DNA of 64,000 nt from Sphingobium soli (lineage in GTDB: Bacteria > Pseudomonadota > Alphaproteobacteria > Sphingomonadales > Sphingomonadaceae), in the NCBI RefSeq assembly GCF_020782245.1, contig NZ_JAJGNP010000001.1, positions 1 to 64,000 of the forward strand, read 5' to 3'. Below the pieces are notes generated by a model. The model saw only the letters and a program-made list of their open reading frames with translations. It was not told where the DNA came from and ran no database searches. Made by a program: the position numbers and the translations under genes. Below, piece after piece: positions 1-8,699 of this stretch. Position 1 is the stretch's first letter, and the number at the start of each line of letters is the position of its first letter.

Positions 1-27
1 CGGCAGACTGTGCGAACGATCGATCAT
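1..27 (-). CDS. IS3-family transposase OrfB, first nine codons only
   Basis: Reading the minus strand from 27 gives M-I-D-R-S-H-S-L-P, open to the window edge. IS3-group OrfB catalytic subunits commonly begin MIDR, and the ATG overlaps the orfA stop as ATGA, the normal arrangement. The DDE catalytic core lies outside the window, so whether the element is intact cannot be told. Confidence 0.6.
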
Positions 28-338
28 CGCTTTGCGCTCGGCAACAGACCGGCCTTCCCGAGCGCGCCGGCCAAAAAATCATTCGCCAGCGTCAACTCAC
101 CGATCTTGGCATGTAGTGTCTTCACGTCAACCGGCGGCTCGCCCGTTTCCGATGCCTTGTCCGAACCAAACACACCGGCTGCGCCCTCCAGCAACTGGCT
201 TCGCCACGTCGTGATCTGGTTCGGATGCACGTCAAACTGCTGCGCCAACTCGGCCAGCGTCTTCTCGCCCTTCACGGCAGCCAGTGCCACCTTCGCCTTG
301 AATGCCGGACTGTGGTTCCGGCGGGGTCGTTTGCTCAT
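24..338 (-). CDS. IS3-family transposase OrfA (helix-turn-helix subunit)
   Basis: The 104-residue product starts MSKRPRRNHSPAFKAKVALA and continues with KTLAELAQQFDVHPNQITTW, the classic helix-turn-helix of IS3 OrfA proteins that binds the element ends. A coiled leucine-rich tail (residues ~70-95) fits the zipper that joins OrfA to OrfB. The start at 338 is preferred over the longer frame from 389 because AGGAGC lies just upstream and family members begin MSKRPRRNHSP. The stop overlaps the orfB start as ATGA. In this family OrfAB transposase is usually made by programmed frameshifting; the slippery site itself was not identified here. Confidence 0.85.
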   Translation of the reverse strand: MSKRPRRNHSPAFKAKVALAAVKGEKTLAELAQQFDVHPNQITTWRSQLLEGAAGVFGSDKASETGEPPVDVKTLHAKIGELTLANDFLAGALGKAGLLPSAKR

Positions 339-425
339 CTCTGCTCCTGTCTCGCAGCCATACTGGCCACCGTCAGGCAGAAAATCCACTTATCTCAATG
401 TTTAGTTTTGCCAGGCCACCTCTAT

Positions 426-961
426 GCCACTGCGTAACGAAATACCTGCCCGATGAAATTCAGTGCGTGTTTCGCGCTCTCATGCCGCCCCTTTTTCTCG
501 ATAGGCCGCAGAGCCAGCAGCACGCAGGTCCCGCGCTCCGTCCCGCAGGATATGGGCTCTCGTTGAAGAAACATCCGGATAAGCGCCTAGGGAGAGTAGC
601 TTTTTAACCTTTTTAAACCGTCCTTGAGCATCGATCCGAAATTTCAATCTCCATAGTCGGCTGCCATCGGGCTTATCAGGAGGAAAAGGCCGCGCTCATC
701 AGCGACCTAATATGGCTTGTCTTGAGGCTTTAGCCCCCTGTTTCTCGTGTCTGAAAGCGCCATCTGTCGACCATCCCATCTGCCTCGTCCGCTTCCTGGG
801 GGTATCGCGTTTCACTCATTAGCCTCATGCCCCTTTCCAATACCCCCAATGGGGAACGGACAGGCATGGACGGCGACAACTGCAGCCAGCCAAAAAGAGT
901 GAATTTTTATCTGATTTCCGCCGCTTCTTCAACCTGATGTGGATGCTAACGGAGGGGGTAC
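426..961. other. Gene-poor stretch between IS element and tRNA
   Basis: About 540 bases without a convincing gene. The short frames present have no ribosome-binding site and no recognisable motif. A CTTTTTAACCTTTTTAAACC run near 600 is the only obvious compositional oddity. No second IS end, attachment-site repeat or tRNA fragment was recognised. Confidence 0.5.
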
Positions 962-1037
962 TGGTGCCGCTTACGTGACTCGAACACGTGACCCCATCAT
1001 TACGAATGATGTGCTCTACCAACTGAGCTAAAGCGGC
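962..1037 (-). tRNA. tRNA-Thr (anticodon CGT)
   Basis: The minus strand folds as a complete cloverleaf. The acceptor stem GCCGCTT pairs with AAGCGGC, followed by an encoded ACCA 3' end. The D arm is GCTC...GAGC, the anticodon stem CATCA/TGATG encloses the loop TTCGTAA with anticodon CGT, and the T arm is ACGTG-TTCGAGT-CACGT. Anticodon CGT reads ACG (threonine), a frequent codon in this GC-rich genome. The gene stands alone rather than in a tRNA array. Confidence 0.97.
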
Positions 1038-1048
1038 GATGGCGGGGC

Positions 1049-1076
1049 AGATAACAGCGGTTGGGCGATTGGACAA
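1049..1076 (-). promoter_or_regulatory. Candidate sigma-70-type promoter of tRNA-Thr
   Basis: On the minus strand TTGTCC (-35) and TTATCT (-10) are separated by 16 bases. The -10 ends 11 bases before the mature tRNA 5' end. Both boxes are close to housekeeping consensus and no other gene could use them in this orientation. Confidence 0.55.
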
Positions 1077-1193
1077 GCGGGCAAATCATCCTCTCATCCG
1101 CTTTTCTTGCGCTCTCCATTTACCCCCTCTTTACCATCCCCTGCGACAATCGCGGTCCGGCCAAGGCTTTGCGGTAGGACAGGAACCGACTGG

Positions 1194-2492
1194 ATGGACA
1201 CTCTGCGGGGACAGGACGTCGCCCATGATCAGGATGATTTCGACGATGGCGACGACGCCGCGATCGAAAGCCCGCCCGCTGTCGGATCGGATGAGCGCCG
1301 GATGCAGGTGCGGGCCTATAATTACTGGGCATCGCTGCTGGGCGACCGCGCGCTGCCCTCGATCGAGGATCTGGCGCCGGACCAGCTTGAGGATTTCGGG
1401 CCTTACAGCGTGTTGCTGGATTTCAGCACGGGCCTGGAAAACCCCGCCATCGTCTATCTGGGCTCAGCGCTGCGCCAGGAATGTGCGATCGAAGGCACCA
1501 TCGACTATATCCAGGATGTGCCTGCCCGGTCCTTGCTCTCTCGGCTGACCGACCATTATCTCCAGATCATCGCCAACGCCGCGCCGATCGGCTTCGAAGC
1601 GGAATTCATCAACCAGCGCGACGCCGAAATCCTTTATCGCGGCATTTTGATGCCCTTCTCTTCTGACGGTGACACAATCGACTTTGTGTTCGGCGTCATC
1701 AACTGGAAGGAAACCGTCAGCAGTGACATGCTGCACGGGCTGGAGCGGGAAGTGGGCGATGCGTTGCGGAGCGCTCCGACGCCGCGAGCCGCCACGCCGA
1801 TCTGGGCCGATGGTCCCGCAAGCGATGCGATGACCACGGCCCCCGATGAAATTGACGAAGATGCGCTCGACCTGGCCGGCATGGAATGTCCGGCCGACGA
1901 TGCCTCCCTGGCCGACTGGCTCGCCCTCGCCCGCGACGGCGCGGCTCGTGTGCGCATCAGCGAAGCACGCAGTCATGCCGCGCTCTACCGCGCCGTCAGC
2001 CTTTGCTATGATTTCGCCCTGGTCGCCCGCGCCCGGCCCGACGACTATGCAGAACTGCTTGCCGACTATGGCGTCAAGGCGCAGGCGCGCAGCCCGATGA
2101 CGGCGGTCATCAAGCTCGTCTTCGGCGCCACCTATGACAAGACGCGCATCACCGAATATGCGACAGCGCTGGAGCATGCGCTGGGCAGCGGACTGGGCGT
2201 CGGGATGCTGGCGGACTATCTGACGGCCTATGTCGGCGGCCTCAAGGCCGTGGTGCGCGACGAGCGCGCCAAGCGACGCGCCGCCTCGCCCATGCGTCCC
2301 GATCGCCGCCAGACCGCGCGCGATGTCATCAAGTCGGCTGCGGCGCTGGACCCTGTTGCGGTCAGTACCGATCCGGATGGGTTGGCCGTTGTTGTCGCCC
2401 GCCGCGAAGAAGACGGCAGCTTGTCGATCGTCGCCGCGCTGCCGGAAGGTTCGGATCTTGGCCAGCGGGTCATCGTCGCCGCATCGCGTTGA
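1194..2492 (+). CDS. PAS-domain-containing protein of unknown function
   Basis: A 432-residue soluble protein with no signal peptide. After an acidic N-terminal tail (residues 1-30), residues ~35-155 carry a PAS-like fold of the kind common in alphaproteobacteria, with the motifs NYWASLLGDRALPSIEDL, DFGPYSVLLDF and GFEAEFINQRDAEILYRGIL. The C-terminal ~230 residues are helical and show no enzymatic motif, so this is probably a sensor or adaptor rather than a kinase or cyclase. The start at 1194 has AGGA at 1181 and removes an unlikely Arg/Pro-rich extension present in a longer frame from 1107. The gene is monocistronic; the next gene starts 272 bases downstream behind its own operator-like palindrome. 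The ligand and partner are unknown. Confidence 0.75.
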   Translation: MDTLRGQDVAHDQDDFDDGDDAAIESPPAVGSDERRMQVRAYNYWASLLGDRALPSIEDLAPDQLEDFGPYSVLLDFSTGLENPAIVYLGSALRQECAIEGTIDYIQDVPARSLLSRLTDHYLQIIANAAPIGFEAEFINQRDAEILYRGILMPFSSDGDTIDFVFGVINWKETVSSDMLHGLEREVGDALRSAPTPRAATPIWADGPASDAMTTAPDEIDEDALDLAGMECPADDASLADWLALARDGAARVRISEARSHAALYRAVSLCYDFALVARARPDDYAELLADYGVKAQARSPMTAVIKLVFGATYDKTRITEYATALEHALGSGLGVGMLADYLTAYVGGLKAVVRDERAKRRAASPMRPDRRQTARDVIKSAAALDPVAVSTDPDGLAVVVARREEDGSLSIVAALPEGSDLGQRVIVAASR

Positions 2493-2619
2493 CGGCTCGC
2501 ATCGACGCACGCCAGGCCCCGCCTCTCGACATCGTAACTTAGTCACGTAATAGAGGCCGGGCATCGCGCGGCGCCAGTTGGTGCCGCATGCTGCGCTGCA
2601 TCATATTATTTCACAATTC

Positions 2620-2634
2620 CGAAATTTTATTTCG
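2620..2634. promoter_or_regulatory. Inverted repeat upstream of glutamate dehydrogenase
   Basis: CGAAAT-TTT-ATTTCG is a perfect 6-3-6 palindrome in an AT-rich island (2600-2640) within otherwise GC-rich DNA, about 130 bases before the NAD-GDH start. This is typical of a regulator-binding site; the regulator is unknown. Confidence 0.4.
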
Positions 2635-2642
2635 TTCGATAC

Positions 2643-2673
2643 TTGAGCGTTTCTGCCGTGCAGCGCATATAAG
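2643..2673 (+). promoter_or_regulatory. Possible weak promoter of NAD-GDH
   Basis: TTGAGC and TATAAG are separated by 19 bases, a longer than ideal spacing, directly downstream of the 2620-2634 palindrome and 92 bases before the ATG. Suggestive only. Confidence 0.3.
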
Positions 2674-2764
2674 CGATCCCGAGCCGAGGAGTCGCATGGC
2701 GGCCATCCAGCGCCTCCTCCGTTCAGACTAGAGCGGGTGAAGACCGCTGTTGAGAGGTGAGCGA

Positions 2765-5700
2765 ATGACGGCGCTGGTGGAAGCGAAGAATAAGGACGTT
2801 GACCAGAACATCCTGGAGGCGTTGCAAGGCGCGCTGAGCAAGGGTGCGCTACCGGGCGAAAGCGAGGGACTGGATCAGGCGGCACTCGCTGCGGCTGGGG
2901 CCTTCCTGGGCCGCGTCGCCAACGGGCGGCGCCCCGGTGAGCCGGCAATCGTCATCGAAACCCTGGGCGAAGGTGCGACCGGCCGGTTCATGCGGCTGGC
3001 CATCATCAATGATGACATGCCTTTCCTGGTGGACTCCATCGCCAACGCGCTTGCCGCCGCCGACATCACCATCCATCGCCTGCTTCATCCCATCCTCTCG
3101 GTCGAGCGCGATGCCGGCGGTGCTCTGACCGCCATATTGGACGATGATGCGCCGGGCGCCCGGCGCGAATCCATGATCTACATCGAAGCGGATCGGGCGG
3201 ATGCGAAGGCGCGCCGGGCGCTGGAGAAAGCGCTTACGGAAACATTGGCGGACGTGCGCGCGGCCGTTGCGGACTGGGCGCAAATGCAAGCCGCCATGTC
3301 GGCCGACGCGGACGCGGTCGCCGATGAGGAGGGCGCGGCGCTGCTGCGCTGGTTCCTTGCCCGCCACTTTACCCAGACCGGGCATGAGGTCGTTGCACGT
3401 GACGGCAGCAGCAACGCGGCACTGGGCATATGCACCCGCCACGACCGCGCCCTGGTTGCGCCAGCGTCACTGGACGCCGCCTTTTCCTGGTTTGAGGAAG
3501 GCAAGCGCACGCCACTGATCATCAAGTCCAGCCGGCTTTCGCGTGTGCATCGGCACGTGCTGCTGGATCTCGTCATCGTGCCCGTACGTTCCGGCAAGGA
3601 CGTAACCGCGCTGTCCATTCATGCGGGCATGTGGACCAGTTCGGGCCTTGCCGCGACGCCGGACAAGGTGCCGCTGCTGCGCTCGGCACTTTCGACGCTG
3701 ATGGATAAATTCGGCTTCGAGCCGATGAGCCATGCAGGCAAAACGCTTGCCCACGCGCTGACGGCTCTGCCCCACGACATCACCATCGGTTTTGATCGCG
3801 ACACGCTGGAGCGGCTGGCCCTGACGTTCATGTCGCTGACGGATCGCCCGCGGCCCAAGCTGGCGCTCGCGACCAGTGCGCTGGCGCGCCATCTCTATGC
3901 CTTCGTCTGGCTGCCGCGCGATGAATTGTCGACCGCGCGCCGCGTCGCCATTCAGAACATGCTGGCCAGCGCCGCCAATGGTCCGGTGCTCAGCTGGTCG
4001 ATTGCGCTTGAAGAGGGCGGCTTGGCGTTGCTGCGCATCACGCTCGACCTACGTGATGGCGGCACCGTCCCGGACGCACCGACACTCGATCATCAATTGC
4101 AGCAGATGGTGCGCGGATGGGTGCCCGCGGTCGAGGAATCCTTGGCGCTAACCGAAGAACCCGGCCGCGCTGCCGCGATGGCGCAGCGTTATGCCGCCGG
4201 CTTCCCGCTGGCCTATCGCAATGGCGCCGGTCCGGCCGAGGCGGCGGTCGACATTCGGCTGATTCATGGTCTTTCCGGACCTGGCGACAAATCCATCCGC
4301 GTCTACCGCAATCCGGAAGACTGCGCCGAGCGCCTACGTCTCAAACTCTACAGCCATGATACGACGGCCCTGTCCGAAGTCGTGCCCGCGTTCGAGAATT
4401 TCGGGTTCCGCGTCATTGAAGAAATGACCACGCCTATCGACAGCGGCGCACTTGGCCATGTTCAGCGCTTTGTGCTGGAACTGCCCTCGGGCGGCGACGC
4501 GCAACTGGTGGTCGATCGCGCCGAAATCGTGACTGAGGCTATCGCCCAGGTGCTGGAAGGGCGTGCAGAAAACGACCGTTTCAACGAACTGATCGTCACA
4601 GCCGGCCTGTCACCGCGATCGGTCGTGCTGTTCCGCGCGCTCTATCGCTATCTGCGTCAGACCGGAGTCGCCTATGGTATGGCGACCTTCGCTGAAACGC
4701 TGCGTCGGGCGCGCGATGTCACGATGAACCTCGTAGCCCTGTTCGAAGCGCTCCATGATCCCGCAGCACAGGCGGATTCCGAAGATCGCATCGCCGCAGC
4801 CAACGCCGCCATCGATGCGGGGCTGGAGCAAGTGACGGCGATTGATGAAGACCGGGTCCTGCGCTTGCTGCGCGCTGTCATCGGCGCGACGTTGCGCACC
4901 AATTTCTATGGGTCGGCCGCTTCCGAAGCGCTGGCGTTCAAGCTCGACAGCGCGCAGATTCCCGGCTTGCCCGCTCCTCTGCCCTGGCGCGAAATCTGGG
5001 TCTACAGCCCGCGCGTCGAGGGCATCCACCTGCGCGCCGGCCCGGTTGCGCGCGGTGGCCTGCGCTGGTCCGATCGGCGCGATGATTTCCGCACGGAAAT
5101 CCTAGGCCTGATGAAGGCGCAGCGCGTCAAGAATGCCGTGATCGTGCCAACGGGGGCCAAGGGCGGATTCTATCCCAAGCAGCTGCCCAATCCCCAGGCC
5201 GATCGCGACGCGTGGCTCGCCGAAGGCACCGAAAGCTATCGCATCTTCATCCGCGCCTTGCTGTCGGTCACCGACAATATCGTCAAGGGAGAGGTCAAGC
5301 ATCCCGCCGAGGTGGTGGTGCGGGACGGAAATGACCCCTATTTCGTGGTCGCCGCTGACAAGGGCACCGCGACCTTCAGCGACGTCGCCAACGCCATCGC
5401 ACAGGATCGGGACTTCTGGCTGGGCGACGCTTTCGCCAGCGGCGGCTCCAATGGGTACGACCATAAGGCGATGGGCATCACGGCCCGTGGCGCATGGATT
5501 TCCGTGCAGCGCCATTTTGCCGAAATGGGCATCGATGTTCAGAACGAACCGGTCAGCGTGGTCGGTTGCGGCGATATGTCAGGCGACGTGTTCGGCAATG
5601 GCATGCTGCTGAGCAAGGCGATCAAGCTGGTCGCTGCCTTTGACCATCGCCACATCTTCTTCGATCCCACGCCCGATCCCGAGCGCAGCTGGGAGGAGCG

Positions 5701-7429
5701 CAACCGGATGTTCCAGCTTCCCCGGTCCAGTTGGGAAGATTATGACAAGTCCCTGATCTCCAAGGGTGGCGGCGTTTTTTCGCGCAGCCTCAAGCGCATT
5801 GCCCTCACCCCGGAGATGCAGGCCATTCTCGACGTCACGGACACGGAAATGGAGCCGTCCGCGCTCATCTCCGCAATCTTGAAAGCGCCGGCCGACCTGC
5901 TCTGGTTTGGCGGCATTGGCACCTATGTGAAATCGAGTACGCAAAGCCACAGCGACGTGGGCGATCCGGCCAATGATCGCCTGCGCATCAACGCTGAGGA
6001 ACTGCGGGTCCGCGTAATCGGCGAAGGCGCCAATCTGGGCGTCACCCAGGCGGGACGCATCGCCTTCTCGCTCAGGAGCGGGCGCATCAATACCGACTTC
6101 ATAGACAACAGCGCTGGCGTCGATTGCTCGGATAATGAGGTCAATATCAAGATCGCCCTGAACAAGGAAATGGCGGAAGGCCGCCTTCCCTTTGATGCGC
6201 GCAACGCGTTGCTGGAAAGCATGACGGATGCGGTCGCCGACCTGGTTCTGGAGGATAACCGGCTCCAGGCTCTAGGCCTTTCCATCGCCGAAGCGGGCGG
6301 TAATGACGATCTTGCCAGCTATGTCCGCCTGATCGAAACCTTTGAGGAATCCGGCCGGCTGGACCGCCAGGTCGAAGGGCTTGCCGCCAACGACCAGTTG
6401 CTGCGGCGCGGGCAGGATGGTCAGGGGCTTACCCGGCCCGAACTGGCGGTCCTCCTTTCGACCGCGAAACTGTCGTTGCAGGATGCGATCGAACATGGCG
6501 ATCTGGCCAATGACGTCAGCATGATCGACGAGCTCATGGCCGCTTTCCCCCCGGCCATGCAGGAAAAGGAAGCCGACGCCATCGCCGCGCACGCACTGCG
6601 CAAGGAGATTATCGCGACCAAGGTCGCGAACCGCATCGTCAACCGCCTGGGCCTCATCCATCCGTTCGAACTGGCCGAAGAAGAAGGTTGCTCACTTGCG
6701 GATCTGGCCAATGCCTTCCTGATCGCCGAACGGCTATACGGCATTCGTGATCTTTGGGCCGATATCGACAGCGCGGACATGGGTGAGGACGCACGGCTGG
6801 GTCTGTTTGCGACCATTGCCAGCGGGATGCGCGCCCAGATCGCGGATATCCTGCGTGCCCTCCCGACGGGAACCTTGCCGGCGCAGGGTCATGCACGGTT
6901 GGCGCCTGGCGTGCAAAAACTGGCCGAACAGGTCGATGAGCTGCTGACCAGTGAAGCGCAGCGTCGCACCGCTAGTGTCTCCGACCGGCTGCTTGGACTG
7001 GGCGCGCCCGAACCTCTGGCGCGGCGCGCGGCGGGCCTGTTCAAGCTGGACGGCGCGGTCGGCATTGCGTCTCTGGCGTCCCGCATGGACATGAATGAAG
7101 TCGCCCTCACCCGCGCCTTCACGCATCTGGGCGAAGCGGTCGGCATCGACTGGGTCCAGTCCACCGCGGCTCGGATGGAGCCGTCCGATCCATGGGAAAG
7201 GCTGCTGATTTCCGGCGTCGCGCGCGACATGCAGCAGGTGCGACTGGACTTTCTGGCGCAGACATCCGCCATGGACGTGTCGGACCATGTCGAACAATGG
7301 CTGAAAGCCAAGGCAGCCCGCATTCGCCAGTTCCGCAGCCTGGTGCAGCGCGCCAAGGCGGCGGCCAACCCCAATGTGGCGATGTTGGCGGAGATTGCGG
7401 GCCAAGCGCGCGGCCTTCTGGGGCGCTGA
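2765..7429 (+). CDS. NAD-specific glutamate dehydrogenase, large (180-kDa) type
   Basis: A cytoplasmic enzyme of 1554 residues that oxidatively deaminates glutamate to 2-oxoglutarate and ammonium with NAD+. The length and the block around residues 755-810 (RGGLRWSDRRDDFRTEILGL, then PTGAKGGF with the substrate lysine) are diagnostic of the large bacterial GDH class. The Rossmann region follows with VVGCGDMSGDVFGNGML and GGIGTYVK. The N-terminal ~700 residues are the regulatory region of the class. The ATG at 2765 is chosen because GAGAGGTGAG precedes it; a start 15 bases earlier would leave no room for the site. The gene is alone in its transcription unit, ends 50 bases from the convergent mlaA gene, and a 28-base palindrome separates the two stops. 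Confidence 0.96.
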   Translation: MTALVEAKNKDVDQNILEALQGALSKGALPGESEGLDQAALAAAGAFLGRVANGRRPGEPAIVIETLGEGATGRFMRLAIINDDMPFLVDSIANALAAADITIHRLLHPILSVERDAGGALTAILDDDAPGARRESMIYIEADRADAKARRALEKALTETLADVRAAVADWAQMQAAMSADADAVADEEGAALLRWFLARHFTQTGHEVVARDGSSNAALGICTRHDRALVAPASLDAAFSWFEEGKRTPLIIKSSRLSRVHRHVLLDLVIVPVRSGKDVTALSIHAGMWTSSGLAATPDKVPLLRSALSTLMDKFGFEPMSHAGKTLAHALTALPHDITIGFDRDTLERLALTFMSLTDRPRPKLALATSALARHLYAFVWLPRDELSTARRVAIQNMLASAANGPVLSWSIALEEGGLALLRITLDLRDGGTVPDAPTLDHQLQQMVRGWVPAVEESLALTEEPGRAAAMAQRYAAGFPLAYRNGAGPAEAAVDIRLIHGLSGPGDKSIRVYRNPEDCAERLRLKLYSHDTTALSEVVPAFENFGFRVIEEMTTPIDSGALGHVQRFVLELPSGGDAQLVVDRAEIVTEAIAQVLEGRAENDRFNELIVTAGLSPRSVVLFRALYRYLRQTGVAYGMATFAETLRRARDVTMNLVALFEALHDPAAQADSEDRIAAANAAIDAGLEQVTAIDEDRVLRLLRAVIGATLRTNFYGSAASEALAFKLDSAQIPGLPAPLPWREIWVYSPRVEGIHLRAGPVARGGLRWSDRRDDFRTEILGLMKAQRVKNAVIVPTGAKGGFYPKQLPNPQADRDAWLAEGTESYRIFIRALLSVTDNIVKGEVKHPAEVVVRDGNDPYFVVAADKGTATFSDVANAIAQDRDFWLGDAFASGGSNGYDHKAMGITARGAWISVQRHFAEMGIDVQNEPVSVVGCGDMSGDVFGNGMLLSKAIKLVAAFDHRHIFFDPTPDPERSWEERNRMFQLPRSSWEDYDKSLISKGGGVFSRSLKRIALTPEMQAILDVTDTEMEPSALISAILKAPADLLWFGGIGTYVKSSTQSHSDVGDPANDRLRINAEELRVRVIGEGANLGVTQAGRIAFSLRSGRINTDFIDNSAGVDCSDNEVNIKIALNKEMAEGRLPFDARNALLESMTDAVADLVLEDNRLQALGLSIAEAGGNDDLASYVRLIETFEESGRLDRQVEGLAANDQLLRRGQDGQGLTRPELAVLLSTAKLSLQDAIEHGDLANDVSMIDELMAAFPPAMQEKEADAIAAHALRKEIIATKVANRIVNRLGLIHPFELAEEEGCSLADLANAFLIAERLYGIRDLWADIDSADMGEDARLGLFATIASGMRAQIADILRALPTGTLPAQGHARLAPGVQKLAEQVDELLTSEAQRRTASVSDRLLGLGAPEPLARRAAGLFKLDGAVGIASLASRMDMNEVALTRAFTHLGEAVGIDWVQSTAARMEPSDPWERLLISGVARDMQQVRLDFLAQTSAMDVSDHVEQWLKAKAARIRQFRSLVQRAKAAANPNVAMLAEIAGQARGLLGR

Positions 7430-7440
7430 GGTCCCGAACG

Positions 7441-7468
7441 CCGGGAGGCAGGCGCGCCTGCCTCCCGG
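7441..7468. terminator. Perfect 28-base palindrome between convergent genes
   Basis: Two exactly complementary 14-base halves (CCGGGAGGCAGGCG and its reverse complement) sit between the NAD-GDH stop and the mlaA stop. As RNA it would form a stem of 12 pairs with a GCGC loop from either strand. No T-run follows, so it may be a bidirectional processing or termination hairpin rather than a classical intrinsic terminator. Confidence 0.6.
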
Positions 7469-7478
7469 GCCAACCTCC

Positions 7479-8417
7479 TCAATCTACGGCAGGCGTGGCC
7501 ACCCCGGACGATGCGCCATTGTCTTTCGGTGTCGGGATCCCCGGCCCATAGACAGGCACGACGGGTTCATCCGGAGCGCGTCCATGCAACGCGTCGATCT
7601 CCGCCTGCCGCTGTTTCAGATATAAATCGCGATAGGCGGCATAGGGATCATCGTCCTTGCGCAATTTCTGGATCGTCTCGTCAAATGCTGCGCGTTCGCC
7701 AAGTTGGTTCAGCACCGTGGCCGGAATGACGTAGGTCGGCTTATTGAACGGCTCACCGATGGACAAGGGCAGGATCATCTTGTCGACCGTATCCCCCACA
7801 ATATCCCGCAACGTGGTCGGGCCCACAATCGGCAAATACATATAAGGGCCGGGACCGACGCCATAATAGCCCAGCGTATTGGCCAAGCCATTGTTGCGAT
7901 GGGGCAAATGGAACGGCTTGCGCTTCGCCACGTCAAACAGGCCCAGGAAACCCAGCGTCGAATTGACGCCAAAGCGCCCCGCTGTTTCGGCGGCCTTGCC
8001 CGGCTTCAATTGCAGCAGATAGGCGGCAAAGACGATCGGCTCGCCAATGTTGGAAAAGAAGTTGCGCAGCCCTTTGCGCACCGGTCGCGGCAGGCCCTTA
8101 TTATACGCCTTGGCCACTGGCTCCACGACCGCTTTGTCGACCGATTGCACGGCTTGGAAGCTTTTGGCATTGAGCTTTTCCATCGGATCGCCCGGCGGCG
8201 CGCCCTTCTCGCCGGTCACGACGATATCCTGGACCACGTCTTCATCCGCGGGCTGGCCTTCTGTCGGCTGGACTGTCGGACCGGCCGGTGCCGGATCGAC
8301 GGCCATTGGCGCGGTCTGGTCCGCCCGCGACAAAGCGCCCGTCCCTTGCGGATCGGGCTGCTGCGCGGCAGTCCCCATCATCATCATTCCCGCAGCAACG
8401 GCCGGTATCAGCATCAT
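7479..8417 (-). CDS. mlaA: MlaA/VacJ-family phospholipid-transport protein
   Basis: A 312-residue protein of the MlaA (VacJ) family, which in Gram-negatives works with the Mla ABC system to remove mislocalised phospholipids from the outer membrane. Family hallmarks are DPMEKLNAKSFQAVQSVDKA, the NFFSNIGEP block, FGVNSTLGFLGLFDVA, and TLGYYGVGPGPYMYLPIVGP followed by DIVGDTVD. The start at 8417 gives a hydrophobic leader (MMLIPAVAAGMMMMGTAAQQ) followed by a low-complexity Pro/Gln/Ala linker. Unusually there is no lipobox cysteine near the N-terminus, although E. coli MlaA is a lipoprotein. A longer frame to 8507 adds cysteines but no sensible signal peptide. The C-terminal tail beyond ~residue 250 is longer than the E. 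coli domain. It is divergent from the PepSY operon. Confidence 0.9.
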   Translation of the reverse strand: MMLIPAVAAGMMMMGTAAQQPDPQGTGALSRADQTAPMAVDPAPAGPTVQPTEGQPADEDVVQDIVVTGEKGAPPGDPMEKLNAKSFQAVQSVDKAVVEPVAKAYNKGLPRPVRKGLRNFFSNIGEPIVFAAYLLQLKPGKAAETAGRFGVNSTLGFLGLFDVAKRKPFHLPHRNNGLANTLGYYGVGPGPYMYLPIVGPTTLRDIVGDTVDKMILPLSIGEPFNKPTYVIPATVLNQLGERAAFDETIQKLRKDDDPYAAYRDLYLKQRQAEIDALHGRAPDEPVVPVYGPGIPTPKDNGASSGVATPAVD

Positions 8418-8647
8418 AATATTCCCAGAAAGGCACCGCTTCTGTTCGCAAAAGCGCGCCGGTAAGATGGCACCGCAATGCGTGCGCCTATCGTAGCTGT
8501 CCGGCATCCGGCGTGTCGGCGCTAGACCGACAACATCATAACGTCAAGAAAACGACTTGGTGCGACGCGGTGGATCATCGGCTTTCCACGGCGCGATGAG
8601 CGGCATTTCCCGCTATGACGTTCCTGCCGGCGAGAATCCGTTGCAAC

Positions 8648-8662
8648 TGCGAGTCGTTCGCG
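8648..8662. promoter_or_regulatory. Iron-box-like palindrome upstream of the PepSY/ApbE operon
   Basis: TGCGAGTCGTTCGCG contains GCGA-N5-TCGC and resembles the TGCGAAT-type sites found before tonB and both receptor genes in this window. It lies 38 bases before the 8700 ATG, where a repressor such as Fur would block transcription. The assignment to Fur is inference. Confidence 0.45.
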
Positions 8663-8699
8663 TTATTGCGACGGTGTTGATACGGGGCGACTTATCTCG

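Larger units (their letters stand above)
1..425 (-). mobile_element. Partial IS3-family insertion sequence, 5' end
   Basis: The left edge contains the beginning of an IS3-type element transcribed leftward: a complete orfA and the first codons of orfB, joined by an ATGA overlap. The rest of the transposase lies outside the window. The outer terminal repeat could not be proven because only one end is visible. The element boundary is inferred to lie at roughly 390-425, where a TGGCCTGGCAAAACTAAAC-like stretch on the minus strand precedes orfA by about 80 bases. Confidence 0.6.

Noticed and set aside
302..607. Short plus-strand frame between the IS element and the tRNA
   Set aside because: It partly overlaps the IS orfA on the opposite strand, lacks a ribosome-binding site and has no recognisable composition or motif.
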